Both the position numbers and the translations under genes were made by a program. DNA of 64,000 nt from UBA2970 sp965221075 (GTDB lineage: Bacteria; Verrucomicrobiota; Verrucomicrobiia; Limisphaerales; AAA164-E04): NCBI GenBank assembly GCA_965221075.1, contig OZ244865.1:2852001-2916000 (forward strand). Direction: 5' to 3'. Position 1 is the first letter of the stretch. Every line of letters starts with the position of its first letter. The notes below the pieces were generated by a model. The model saw only the letters and a program-made list of their open reading frames with translations. It did not search any database and had not been told where the DNA came from. Positions 46,339-55,211 of this stretch are shown piece by piece.

Positions 46339-47688
46339 CTACGGAGAGGCCCTGAGCCTCTCCCCGATGGCGTCGAGTCTGCGGCGGACACCTGGCGTGG
46401 ACTTGATCGCCTCGGCCCGGCGGTAGAATTCCCTCGCTTCCTCGAGGTTCCCCTGATTCACCGCGATCCTCCCCTGGTCAAGGAGGGCCTTGTACTCGAA
46501 CTCGGGAACCATGGCTGCTCTGCCGTAGTAGATCATGGCCCGGTCCGGATCGTCCTGGACTTCGTAGTAGTTCCCCAGGATCCTCAGGGCTTCGCCGTTG
46601 AGGGGATCGATCTCCACCAGGCCGAGCAGGATGGCGGCCGCCTCTCCGGTATCGCCCAGCTCCATCTCGATCCGGGCCTCGGCCAGCTTCAGGCGCGACT
46701 CGCTCCGGGGAGTGGAGGCCGGCAGGCTGCCCTCCCGGACCTGGGCGAGGTAGTCCCGGGCCTCGGGGAAAAGCCGCTGCCCCAGGAGCTGGTGGAGGGG
46801 CTTGAGCAGATCGTCCCAGCTGGCGGGCCTCCGCTCCCGCAGCGCCTCCTGGTAGACCGCCAGGGCCCGGTGCGGCGTCTCCTCGGCGAGGTACAGTTCC
46901 CCCAGCTGCATCTTCGCATTCCAGCTGGCGCCGCCCATGCCGGCCGCAACCTCCAGGTTGACGATCGCCTCCTGCCGGTTGCCCTCGGCACGGTGCCCCT
47001 CGGCCTGTTTCATCCAGAAAACCGCCACCTCAGGCTGCTCCCCGATCAGCTCCTCCAGCAGGGCGATGGCCGCCTGGGGCTGGTGTGTCTCCAGCAGGCA
47101 AACGGCCTGCCCCAGGCGGAAGTCGGAGCTGTCCGGGCTGAACATCCGGGCCATGCGGTAGGCGGAGAGGCCCGACTCGTGCTTGCCCTCAAGCAGGTAG
47201 GCGTAGCCCAGCAGTCCGTAGGACTGGGCGTCGCCGCCCCCCAGGGTGATCACCTTCAGCCAGGTGGGGATCGATTCGGCGAATTCGCCCAGCTGGACCT
47301 GGCAGAAGGCCAGCGTCCGCCAGGCGCGGCGGAAGTCGGGAAAGGCCTCGAGCGAGCGCCCCAGGGCCCGCTTGGAGGCGGCGTATTCCCTCGCCTGGAA
47401 ATGGAGGTTGCCCAGCAGGAAGTGCAAGGCCGGGCCGCTGTCGGGCTCCAGCGACTGCTGGATCTCCCGGATCGCCTCCTGCGGCCGGTCGGCCAGCAGG
47501 GGAAGCACCCGCGCGTAGACCTGGCGGTCCCGGCTGGACAGGGTGGGCTCGATCGCTCCGTTGACCCCGTAGGAGGCCATGAAGCGCCGCTGGAAGCCGG
47601 GGCTGTCGGGATCCGAGTCGGAAAGGGGGAAGGGCTCGGCCGCCTCCAGGCACCCGGCCAGCAGCATTGCGCAGATCCACTTTTTCAT
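46339..47688 (-). CDS. TPR-repeat protein of the TonB operon
   Basis: This is a 449-residue periplasmic protein. A short signal (WICAMLLAGCLEAAEP, a possible lipobox AGC) is followed by about ten tetratricopeptide repeats, for example LGNLHFQAREYAASKRALGR, GLLGYAYLLEGKHESGLSAY and LGNYYEVQDDPDRAMIYYGR. TPR proteins end this kind of DUF3450/ExbB/TonB cluster in many Verrucomicrobiota and gammaproteobacteria, perhaps as a scaffold in the periplasm. It starts 8 bp after the tonB-like gene. Confidence 0.85.
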   Translation of the reverse strand: MKKWICAMLLAGCLEAAEPFPLSDSDPDSPGFQRRFMASYGVNGAIEPTLSSRDRQVYARVLPLLADRPQEAIREIQQSLEPDSGPALHFLLGNLHFQAREYAASKRALGRSLEAFPDFRRAWRTLAFCQVQLGEFAESIPTWLKVITLGGGDAQSYGLLGYAYLLEGKHESGLSAYRMARMFSPDSSDFRLGQAVCLLETHQPQAAIALLEELIGEQPEVAVFWMKQAEGHRAEGNRQEAIVNLEVAAGMGGASWNAKMQLGELYLAEETPHRALAVYQEALRERRPASWDDLLKPLHQLLGQRLFPEARDYLAQVREGSLPASTPRSESRLKLAEARIEMELGDTGEAAAILLGLVEIDPLNGEALRILGNYYEVQDDPDRAMIYYGRAAMVPEFEYKALLDQGRIAVNQGNLEEAREFYRRAEAIKSTPGVRRRLDAIGERLRASP

Positions 47689-47696
47689 CGGCGGCT

Positions 47697-48380
47697 TCAC
47701 CTGGAGGACTGGAGGGTGATGGGAAACCGGGCCCTGACCTTGACCGGCCGGCCCTCGATCTCGGTGACGGTGAAGCGCACCTGGTTGGCCAGGCTCCGGG
47801 CCAGGCCCTCCACCGCGGAGTGGGAGTGGGAGGCCTCCAGGATCTTCTGGAACCGGCTCCTGCCCCTCTCGTCGATCAGGATCTCCACCACCAGCCTGAC
47901 CTCCCGGACGCCCTGCCGCTCCAGCTGGCGCGGGTAGTCGTAGCGGGGGGTGTTGATCCGGGATGGCGGGCTGGCCAGCTCGTCGAAGTCGAAGACGTCC
48001 TGGATGGCTCCCATGGTGTCGGCCTCCAGGTCGAAGGCGCCGGACTGGATACCGATGGCGACCGCGTCCCCCATGCCGGGATTGAGGTAGACGTCCAGCT
48101 GGGTGAACTCGATCTGGAAGTCCTCCTCGGGCAGCTCGGGCATCTCCTCCTCCTCCGGCTCCGGCTCGGGCTCCTCCTCTTCCTCCTCCAGCTCGGGAGG
48201 CCGGGGAGGCTCGATCGCCACCACCTCCATCTCCCGGACCACCCACCGGTCGTAGTCCCCGCCCTGGAGCGCCTGGCTGAACGGGATCACCAGGTAGAGC
48301 AGGGCGGCCATGGCCACCGCGCCGATCGCCGCCGCCCAGGCGGCCATGCGGCTGCGGCTGGAGGGAAGCTCGCTGCCCAT
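47697..48380 (-). CDS. TonB-like energy transducer
   Basis: This is a 227-residue TonB-type protein: an N-terminal membrane helix (AAWAAAIGAVAMAALLYLV), a Pro/Glu-rich periplasmic spacer (residues about 55-90, EPEPEPEEEEMPELPE, instead of the usual Pro-Lys), and a C-terminal TonB fold (PRYDYPRQLERQGVREVRLV, then FPITLQ). The acidic spacer, lacking Lys, is a variant of the canonical PEPK repeat. It carries force from ExbB/ExbD to the outer-membrane receptor. It lies 2 bp after exbD. Confidence 0.88.
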   Translation of the reverse strand: MGSELPSSRSRMAAWAAAIGAVAMAALLYLVIPFSQALQGGDYDRWVVREMEVVAIEPPRPPELEEEEEEPEPEPEEEEMPELPEEDFQIEFTQLDVYLNPGMGDAVAIGIQSGAFDLEADTMGAIQDVFDFDELASPPSRINTPRYDYPRQLERQGVREVRLVVEILIDERGRSRFQKILEASHSHSAVEGLARSLANQVRFTVTEIEGRPVKVRARFPITLQSSR

Positions 48381-48382
48381 GC

Positions 48383-48790
48383 CTACTTCCGGGTGGCCAG
48401 GTTGATCCGGGTGGCCCCGGCCAGCGCCGCCTCGTCGTGGACCCGGGTGTAGACCCCCACCGAGGCGTTCTCGTCGGCCTGGATGATCACCGGCTGGTCC
48501 TTCTGCTGCTTGAGCAGGCGGCTCACCACGCCCCTGACCCCCCGCACGGTGATGTTCTCCTGGTTCCAGATCACCTCGTCGTCCTCGGTGACCGCGATCA
48601 GGATCGACTGCTTCTCCAGCTGCGAGGCCGAGGCGGCCTGGGGCCGGACCACCTCCACTCCGGTCTCCTCCACGAACACCGTGGTCACGATGAAGAAGAT
48701 GAGCAGGATGAACACCACGTCGATGAGCGGCGAGACGTTGATCTCGCTGCTCCGCTCCGAGGACCGGGAGAGGAACCTGCGCGCTCTCAT
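48383..48790 (-). CDS. exbD: Biopolymer transport protein ExbD
   Basis: ExbD (135 aa) has a short basic cytoplasmic tail, one membrane helix with the essential Asp (SPLIDVVFILLIFFIVT) and a periplasmic domain. Together with ExbB it uses the proton gradient to energise TonB. Its ATG overlaps the exbB stop by 4 bp (ATGA). Confidence 0.92.
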   Translation of the reverse strand: MRARRFLSRSSERSSEINVSPLIDVVFILLIFFIVTTVFVEETGVEVVRPQAASASQLEKQSILIAVTEDDEVIWNQENITVRGVRGVVSRLLKQQKDQPVIIQADENASVGVYTRVHDEAALAGATRINLATRK

Positions 48791-49452
48791 GCCGGGGCCC
48801 CGGCCGGGGGAGCCTCCCCGGCCCCCTCCTCGGGGAAGAGCCACTCCACGTTCATCATCCAGTAGGAGTTGTAGCGCTCCAGCCGGAGGATCGAGCGGCG
48901 CAGCAGGTTCCGCCTCTGGACGATCAGGGCCAGCAGGACCAGGCCGGGGATGCTGATGATCAGCCCGGTCTGGGTGGTGATCAGGGCCTCGGAGATGCCC
49001 GCGATCACGTTCTCCAGCCGGGATCCCTCGCTGCGGACCATCCCGTTGAAGGTGGAGAGCATCCCGGTCACCGTCCCCAGGAGGCCCACCGAGGGCCCCA
49101 GGGCCACCAGGGTCCCCAGGAGGCGGATCCTCCGGTTGACGGGCCCCAGGTACTCGTCGCGCACCTCCTCGAAGTGGCGCCGCACCTCGGCGCTGGTGGC
49201 GGCGGTGATGTCGAGCAGCTCCCAGAGGACGCTCCACCGTCCCGACACCCGCTCCATGATCTGCTTGTTGCTCCAGTCGCAGACGCGGCTGCGGACCAGG
49301 AAGTGGAGGCTGAGGTTCAGGAAGAGCTGCAGGCCGACGAAGTAGATCATCACCGCCAGCCCGAACATGGGCAGCATCAGCCAGCCCCCGCTGGACCAGA
49401 TCGCCACGGCCTCCGCCAGGAACCCGCTCTCCGCTGGGGCAGCCCCGGGCAT
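48787..49452 (-). CDS. exbB: MotA/TolQ/ExbB proton channel protein (short)
   Basis: This is a 221-residue ExbB. It has membrane helices near residues 22-42 (LMLPMFGLAVMIYFVGLQLF), 110-135 (LLGTLVALGPSVGLLGTVTGM) and 155-180 (ISEALITTQTGLIISIPGLV), with the conserved GLLGTVTGM and ALITTxxGL signatures of the proton channel. It forms the channel with ExbD. It is the second ExbB-type gene in the operon, 4 bp after the longer one. Confidence 0.9.
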   Translation of the reverse strand: MPGAAPAESGFLAEAVAIWSSGGWLMLPMFGLAVMIYFVGLQLFLNLSLHFLVRSRVCDWSNKQIMERVSGRWSVLWELLDITAATSAEVRRHFEEVRDEYLGPVNRRIRLLGTLVALGPSVGLLGTVTGMLSTFNGMVRSEGSRLENVIAGISEALITTQTGLIISIPGLVLLALIVQRRNLLRRSILRLERYNSYWMMNVEWLFPEEGAGEAPPAGAPA

Positions 49453-49456
49453 GGCC

Positions 49457-50914
49457 TCAGTCCCCGCCCCCCTCCCGGCCCATCGACTTCTGGGTGGCCG
49501 CCAGGCCGGTCCGGGAGCGGGCCAGGCTGTTGGAGAACTCCACCGCCACCCGCTCCAGGTGGGCCATGATCCCGTGCACCTTGCGGGAGAGCAGGGCGTG
49601 GATCAGCAGGGCCGGGATGGCCAGCACCAGGCCCAGCTCGGTGGTGATCAGCGCCTCGGAGATGCCCTTGATCAGCGGCTTCGGATCCCCGGCGCCAAAG
49701 ATCCGCATCAGCTCGAAGGTCTTGATGATCCCGGTGACCGTGCCCAGCAGCCCCAGGAGCGGGGCGGTGGCGGCGGTTACCGCGATCACCGTCAGGAAGC
49801 GCTCCAGCCGGGGCTGGATCCCCAGCAGGGTCTCGCCGACCGCCTCCTCCACCATCTCGACGGGCTCCTCGGCGTGCTCGATCCCGGTCTCCAGGACCTC
49901 GCGTCCCGGATAGGGCTGGCTGCGGGCCAGGGCCAGGGCCCGGTCCTTCTTCTTCTCCTGGAGCAGCTCGACGATCCGGCCGGCCGCGCCGGGCGAGGAG
50001 CGCCGCACGAACAGGAACATCTGGATCGTCTTGTAGATCACCACCAGGGTGGAGACCAGGGCGAAGAAGACGATGGGGTAGACCCAGACGCCTCCCGCCT
50101 CGAGGTGCTCCCCGAGGGTCTCCCTGGTCTCCAGGACGGTCAGGGCGTCCCCCAGGCTGGCGTCGACGGGGAGGGAGCCCGATCCGCTGCGGACCGCCCC
50201 GGCGACCTGCTCTCCGAGGGCGGGATCCAGGGCGCGCACCCGGGGCTCCAGGGTCTGGCTCTCCTCCACCCATCCGGCCTTCGAGCCGGAGTCGTCGGAG
50301 AAGTAGAGCAGCGGCCCCACCTGGAGGAAGCGGCCCTGCACCAGCTGGTCCGACTCGTCGAGGGCGCTGCCCGGGTAGCGCCTGCCGCCCACCAGGGCCT
50401 CGGCGCGCCCGGTGGAGGCCTCCAGCAGCCCGAGGGTCTCCTCGAGCTTCGCCTCGTCGGACGCGTCGGGGTCGGAGAGCAGCGCGTTCAGATCCCTGAC
50501 CAGCTGCCCCTCCACCGCCATCTCCCCCGAGGAGAGGGAGGCCTCGAAGGAGTTGGCGAGCTCCCCGGAGAGGGAGGAGAGGACGTAGTCGATCTCCCGC
50601 CTGCGCCCGTCCACCCTCTCGCGCAGCTTCTCCAGGCCCAGCTGCTGGCTGTCCCGGGCGGCCATGAGGCCGCGCAGGGAGCTCCGCAGCCGGCGCGCCT
50701 CGCCCTGGACCTGGTTGAGCTCGGCCCCCAGGGGGAGCTTCTCGTCGGCCACCCGGCTCTGGACCTCGGAAAGCCTGCGCAGGGCGTCCTGCAGGCGGGC
50801 GTCGTGGGTCCGGTGGAGATCGTCCAGGCTCTGGGCCGGGGCCGGCAGGGCGCCCAGGAGGAGGATCAGGGGCAGGAGGCCCGCGGCCAGGGAACGCTTC
50901 CAGGCGGCGCTCAT
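49457..50914 (-). CDS. MotA/TolQ/ExbB family protein with a long periplasmic N-terminal domain
   Basis: This is a 485-residue protein: a signal peptide (AAGLLPLILLLGALPAPAQS), about 230 residues of periplasmic coiled coil and beta sequence, then an ExbB-type channel domain (GVWVYPIVFFALVSTLVVIY, LLGLLGTVTGIIKTFELM, ISEALITTELGLVLAIP). This extended ExbB always goes with DUF3450 in such clusters, and the two probably bind in the periplasm. Its ATG overlaps the DUF3450 stop (ATGA). Confidence 0.88.
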   Translation of the reverse strand: MSAAWKRSLAAGLLPLILLLGALPAPAQSLDDLHRTHDARLQDALRRLSEVQSRVADEKLPLGAELNQVQGEARRLRSSLRGLMAARDSQQLGLEKLRERVDGRRREIDYVLSSLSGELANSFEASLSSGEMAVEGQLVRDLNALLSDPDASDEAKLEETLGLLEASTGRAEALVGGRRYPGSALDESDQLVQGRFLQVGPLLYFSDDSGSKAGWVEESQTLEPRVRALDPALGEQVAGAVRSGSGSLPVDASLGDALTVLETRETLGEHLEAGGVWVYPIVFFALVSTLVVIYKTIQMFLFVRRSSPGAAGRIVELLQEKKKDRALALARSQPYPGREVLETGIEHAEEPVEMVEEAVGETLLGIQPRLERFLTVIAVTAATAPLLGLLGTVTGIIKTFELMRIFGAGDPKPLIKGISEALITTELGLVLAIPALLIHALLSRKVHGIMAHLERVAVEFSNSLARSRTGLAATQKSMGREGGGD

Positions 50915-51660
50915 TCCACGGCCTCGACGGGAAGCGGAACGAACTCGGCGGCCTGCGTCTGCCCCTCGGCCACCTCGATCACCTTGCGGATGGCGCCGGC
51001 CAGATCCCGCCTCGAAACCGAGATCCAGCCCTCGGGCCCGGGCCTGAGGACGCCGGCGTCCCCGTCGGACTCGCGGAGGTAGTAGCCGACCCCCAGGCCC
51101 AGGTAGACCGACTTGACCGCCGCCTTGCCGCCCTGGCCGTCGTCGCGCACCTCGACATGGACCTCGGGGGAGCCCCGGTCGAACTTCTGCACGGCGTCCA
51201 GGATGCCGATCGCCACCTGCATCCTCTGGGCCACTCCCGCCTTGGTTCCCTGCTCGCCGGGCAGGAGCCGGTAGAGGTCGGCGAGCCGCTCCTGCAAGGG
51301 GCCCGGCAGGCGGGCCCTGAGGGCGTGCAGCCGGGGCTCTATCAGCTGCAGGCGCCCGGCCAGCGCCTCCTCCCGGCTCTCCAGCCGGGCCTCCTCCTCC
51401 AGCAGCTCGAGCCGCTCCTGCTCCGCGGCGGTGGTGGTCTCCTCGAACTCCCCGATCCTCCCGGCGAGCTCGTCCCGCTCCTGGGCGGCCAGCCGGATCA
51501 GGTCCTGCAGGGTCTGCCTCTCGACCCTCCAGCCGGCCTCCGTCCGGGCGATCGCCTTCTCGGCCGCGACGTAGTTCCGGACCACGTCGCGGACGTCGTC
51601 CACCTCGGCGGCCCAGGCGGCGGCCCACAGGAACGCGGGGCAGAGGCAGTACCTTGTCAT
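50911..51660 (-). CDS. DUF3450 periplasmic coiled-coil protein
   Basis: This 249-residue protein has a short signal peptide (LCPAFLWAAAWA), a long coiled coil (about residues 20-110) and a C-terminal alpha/beta domain (VYLGLGVGYYLRESDGDAGV, EGWISVSRRDLAGAIRK). This is the DUF3450 layout. The family is found at the head of TonB2-type operons with an extended ExbB, as here. The function is unknown, probably an accessory of the energy-transduction complex. It is the first gene of the six-gene operon ending in the TPR protein. Confidence 0.88.
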   Translation of the reverse strand: MTRYCLCPAFLWAAAWAAEVDDVRDVVRNYVAAEKAIARTEAGWRVERQTLQDLIRLAAQERDELAGRIGEFEETTTAAEQERLELLEEEARLESREEALAGRLQLIEPRLHALRARLPGPLQERLADLYRLLPGEQGTKAGVAQRMQVAIGILDAVQKFDRGSPEVHVEVRDDGQGGKAAVKSVYLGLGVGYYLRESDGDAGVLRPGPEGWISVSRRDLAGAIRKVIEVAEGQTQAAEFVPLPVEAVE

Positions 51661-51759
51661 ACCTTGTGGTGCGGGAGGCCCGGGGCGGAACGGCGGCCGC
51701 CGGGGACGCCAGGCCGGGAACCGCGACGGAATCTATGAGCCGGGCGGCCCCTGAAAAGG

Positions 51760-51795
51760 AAAAAAAGCGGCGGGCTCCCTCCGGCGGGTCCCGGG
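51760..51795 (-). terminator. Probable intrinsic terminator after the ThuA/dehydrogenase gene
   Basis: Just past the stop of the gene at 51797, the minus strand reads an imperfect GC stem (GGGaCCC...GGGaGCCC) and then GCCGC and seven T. It separates this gene from the DUF3450 operon that starts about 100 bp further on. Confidence 0.45.
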
Positions 51796-51796
51796 C

Positions 51797-54700
51797 CTAC
51801 TCGAAGGAGATGGGCCGGGGCCGGACCTGGTCCCCGGGGCGCAGGGGCGTCTGGAGGGTCTTCAGGTAGGCGAGGATGTCCTCGATCTCCCCGGGGGCCA
51901 GCAGCACTCCGAAGGGGGGCATGGGCGAGACCTCGGAGGGGAAGCCCTCGGCGATCTCGGCCTGGGGGTCCAGCAGGCTGGCGCGGAGGTGCTCCTCCGT
52001 CCTGATCAGGGCGATGCCGTCGAGCGCGGGGCCCACCGCCCCTCCCTCCCCTCCCACCTGGTGGCAGCGGATGCAGGAGGCGACCGGATCCTCGGCGAAG
52101 AGCCTGCGGCCCCGGACCGGATCCCCCTCCCCGGGAGGCTCCTCCCCGCCGTCGCCCCCTGCGGAGTACACCGCCTTCTGGAGGGAGAGGCTGTCGTACC
52201 AGGCGGTCCCGGTGGAGCGGCCCCATCCCCCGAACAGGGCGTTGACGGTCACCTCCCTGCGGCCGGCCGAGCCGAACACGAAGGACACCTCGGTCCAGCC
52301 GCTGTCCCCCTGGACCGCCTCGGAGAGCGCCCCCTCCATCCCGTGGACGTTGAGGAGGGCCCCCATCGCCCCCTGCACCCCCTGGGTGCGGATCCAGCCC
52401 GAGAGCCGGTACTCGGTGTCGGGCTCGACCTCCACCCGGGCGCGCCAGCCGGCGTCGGCCCCCTGGTCCGACGAGATGCGCAGGGCCCGGCGCCCGTCCC
52501 GGGCCTGGCCCCCGCCGGAGGCCACCGTGAACCCGGTCCGGTTGGGGGCGCTGTAGAACTGCGGGCTCCACCCCTCGGGCCGGTCCCCGCTCCCCTCCTC
52601 GAAGGAGGGGTTGGGCAGGAGGTTGGGTCCCCACGAGAGGTTCCCCGGGGAGATCCCGTGGCGCTGCGCCAGGGCCCGCAGGGCCAGATGGAGCCAGGGA
52701 TCCCGGCGGTTGGTCGGATCGGCCAGCAGGCGGGGAACGGCCCTCCGGAGCACCGGCGAGGCCTCTCCCTCCAGGTGCGCCAGCCTGGCGAAGGCCTCGC
52801 GCCGCACGTTCGGGTCGGGATCGGCCACCACCGCGGTGTCGAAGAGCAGCCGCTCGGCCTCGGGGCCCGTCCCCAGGGCCCGGATCGCGTTCCGCCTCAG
52901 GGCCGGATCGCCGGAGAGGAGGGCCGCCTGGTGCACGCTCCGCTCCAGCCGCCCCATCCCGTGCAGGGCCCACAGGGCGTGGATCGCGCCGGGCTCCGCC
53001 CCGACCACCTTGCGCCCCAGGCCGGGAACGGCCTCGGCGGCCCCGCCCTCGACCAGGAGCCGCTGCGCCTGGAGCCGCCAGAACAGGTTGGGGTCGGAGA
53101 GCGCCTCCGCCAGCTCCCCGGGACCGGCCCCGGCCAGGGACTTCCGGGGCGCCCGCTCCGGCGCCTCCTCGGGCACCAGCCGGTAGATCCTGCCGTGCAG
53201 GCGGTCGCGGTTGGGGTTGATGTGGGCGTTGCCCGCCCCCCGCTGGGCGTCGTAGCCCCCGCGGCCGGCCGAGGGGGTGGGATTGTGCTGGATGATGAAG
53301 TTGTACCAGTCGGCGATCCACAGGTGGCCGTCGGGCCCCACCTCGGCCGCCACCGGGCTGAACCACTCGTCGGAGCTGGCCACCAGGCTGAAGGCGTTCC
53401 GGGCCCGGTAGCCGGATCCCTCGGGCTCGATCCGGTAGCCGCCCAGGAGATGGCCGGTCGGGCCGCAGACGAAGGCCATGCGGTCGCGCCAGGAGGGGGG
53501 GAAGGCGTCCGAGGTGGCCAGGGCGTGCCCGGCCGCGGCGGTGTACCTGCCGAAGGCGTCCACCTGCCGCACGTTGGGGGTGATGGGATGGAAGGCGGTG
53601 GAATCGGCGATCATCCGCGCCGACATCCCCCGCCCTCCGGCGTGGCCGGTGGCGGGGAAGCCGCCGAAGAAGCTGGGGCTGTCGTTGGCGGCCGAGCCGA
53701 AGACGTCGCCGGCCGAGTTGAAGCCCAGCCCCCAGGTGTTGTTGCTGAACTGGTGCAGGAAGACCGGCTCGCCGCCCCCGGCGTCCATGGAGAAGACGCC
53801 CATGCCGAAGCTGCTCGATCCCGAGCGGTAGCCCGAGTAGCCCACCGTGCCCCAGATCCGGTTGTCGAATCCGTAGCGCAGGTTGGAGGGGCCGGCGTGC
53901 GTGTCCCCAATCCCCCATCCGGCGCCGACGGCCTGGCGGACATCGGCCACGTCGTCCCCGTCGAGGTCCTTCAGGAAGAGCATTTCGGGAGCCTGGGCCA
54001 CCACCGCCCCGCCCCGCACCAGGACCAGCGAGGTGGGGATGTTGAGGCCGTCGGCGAAGACGGTTCCCCTGTCGGCGCGCCCGTCCCCGTCGGAGTCCTC
54101 CAGGATCCGGATCCGGTCGCCGCCCCTGCGCCCGGGGAGGATCCGGTTGGGGTAGTCCACGCTCTCGGCCACCCACAGGCGGCCCCGCTCGTCCCAGGCG
54201 ATGGCCAGGGGGTTGACCACCTGGGGCTCGGCGGCGAAGAGCTCCAGCCGGAATCCGGCCGGGGCCCGGGTGTGGTCGAGGCTGTCCCCGGCCGGCAGCG
54301 GCAGCTGGTAGGCCAGCGGCTCGGGACGCCGCTCGTAGTTGGGGATGTCGCCGCGCCGCTCGTAGTGCAGCGGGGCCCTCTCCTCCAGGAAGGCCCGCCA
54401 GGAGGCCTGCCGCTCCTCCCCCACCGCCCAGAGGATCCCCTGCCGCAGCAGCCGGTGGAACTCGGGGCGGCTCCAGACCCGCTCGTCGTGCCCCGAGGCG
54501 GTGTAGAACACCCTCCCCTCTCCCTGGGTGCGCGCCCAGGTCCAGGGCTCGGGTCCGTCGTGGGGATCCCCGGGCTGGGCGTCGCGCACCTGCAGCACCA
54601 CCCGTCCCTCGGGATTGTGCCGGTGGTGGACGTAGGTCTCGTCCCAGGCCTCCAGCTCCGGCACCCCGGCCAGGGCCGGGTGCCCCGAGGCGACGTGGCG

Positions 54701-55120
54701 GACCTTGAAGACGCCGGAGCGGTGGCTCAGGAAGCGGCCCCCCACCAGCTGGTCGAAGCCGGGCTGGTTGGCGAAGCACCAGCTGGCGCAGTGGACCGGG
54801 ACGAAGCCCCCGCCCCCCTCCACGTAGCCGTGCAGGTTCTCCCACTGCGCATCGCTCAGCTCCGCATGGTTGGCGTAGAGGAGGAGCGCGTCGAAGCGGG
54901 CCAGCCGGGACGGATCGTCCAGGGCCTCGCCCACCGACGTGGTGTAGTCGAACCAGATGGCCTCGGGCCCCAGCGCCTGCTGGAGCATCGGGTAGTAGAG
55001 GCTGGAGTTGTGGTGCTCGCCCTCGTGGCCCAGGAAGAGCACCCGGATGGGCCCCGCCTGGGGCTGCGGGGCGAGGATCAGGGCCAGGAGCGCGGCCAGG
55101 AATGGGGTTCCGGGGTGCAT
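51797..55120 (-). CDS. Secreted ThuA / PVC-type dehydrogenase / HEAT / carbohydrate-binding / cytochrome c fusion
   Basis: This is a 1107-residue exported multidomain protein. After a signal peptide (PFLAALLALILAPQPQA) comes a ThuA-like domain (about 25-245: VLFLGHEGEHH, FVPVHCASW, EGRVFYTASGHDERVW). Next is a PVC-type membrane-bound dehydrogenase/beta-propeller domain (about 280-600: PAGFRLELFAAEPQV, GRLWVAESVDYPN, DGLNIPTSL), then HEAT-like repeats (about 610-770). A beta-sandwich carbohydrate-binding-like module follows (about 790-960, LLPNPSFEEG) and a C-terminal cytochrome c with SCIRCHQ (about 1017) and a Met ligand in SPMPPFG. It probably oxidises a sugar or polysaccharide unit and passes electrons to its heme. 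This combination is typical of Planctomycetota and Verrucomicrobiota. Confidence 0.88.
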   Translation of the reverse strand: MHPGTPFLAALLALILAPQPQAGPIRVLFLGHEGEHHNSSLYYPMLQQALGPEAIWFDYTTSVGEALDDPSRLARFDALLLYANHAELSDAQWENLHGYVEGGGGFVPVHCASWCFANQPGFDQLVGGRFLSHRSGVFKVRHVASGHPALAGVPELEAWDETYVHHRHNPEGRVVLQVRDAQPGDPHDGPEPWTWARTQGEGRVFYTASGHDERVWSRPEFHRLLRQGILWAVGEERQASWRAFLEERAPLHYERRGDIPNYERRPEPLAYQLPLPAGDSLDHTRAPAGFRLELFAAEPQVVNPLAIAWDERGRLWVAESVDYPNRILPGRRGGDRIRILEDSDGDGRADRGTVFADGLNIPTSLVLVRGGAVVAQAPEMLFLKDLDGDDVADVRQAVGAGWGIGDTHAGPSNLRYGFDNRIWGTVGYSGYRSGSSSFGMGVFSMDAGGGEPVFLHQFSNNTWGLGFNSAGDVFGSAANDSPSFFGGFPATGHAGGRGMSARMIADSTAFHPITPNVRQVDAFGRYTAAAGHALATSDAFPPSWRDRMAFVCGPTGHLLGGYRIEPEGSGYRARNAFSLVASSDEWFSPVAAEVGPDGHLWIADWYNFIIQHNPTPSAGRGGYDAQRGAGNAHINPNRDRLHGRIYRLVPEEAPERAPRKSLAGAGPGELAEALSDPNLFWRLQAQRLLVEGGAAEAVPGLGRKVVGAEPGAIHALWALHGMGRLERSVHQAALLSGDPALRRNAIRALGTGPEAERLLFDTAVVADPDPNVRREAFARLAHLEGEASPVLRRAVPRLLADPTNRRDPWLHLALRALAQRHGISPGNLSWGPNLLPNPSFEEGSGDRPEGWSPQFYSAPNRTGFTVASGGGQARDGRRALRISSDQGADAGWRARVEVEPDTEYRLSGWIRTQGVQGAMGALLNVHGMEGALSEAVQGDSGWTEVSFVFGSAGRREVTVNALFGGWGRSTGTAWYDSLSLQKAVYSAGGDGGEEPPGEGDPVRGRRLFAEDPVASCIRCHQVGGEGGAVGPALDGIALIRTEEHLRASLLDPQAEIAEGFPSEVSPMPPFGVLLAPGEIEDILAYLKTLQTPLRPGDQVRPRPISFE

Positions 55121-55211
55121 GGCTTCTTCGGGGGTACCAGGGCCGATCCTCCGGGGCGGGGCCGCGGGCCGCAAGGCGGAAAGCGTCCGGCAGCCGCAGG
55201 GCCGAAGCCCT

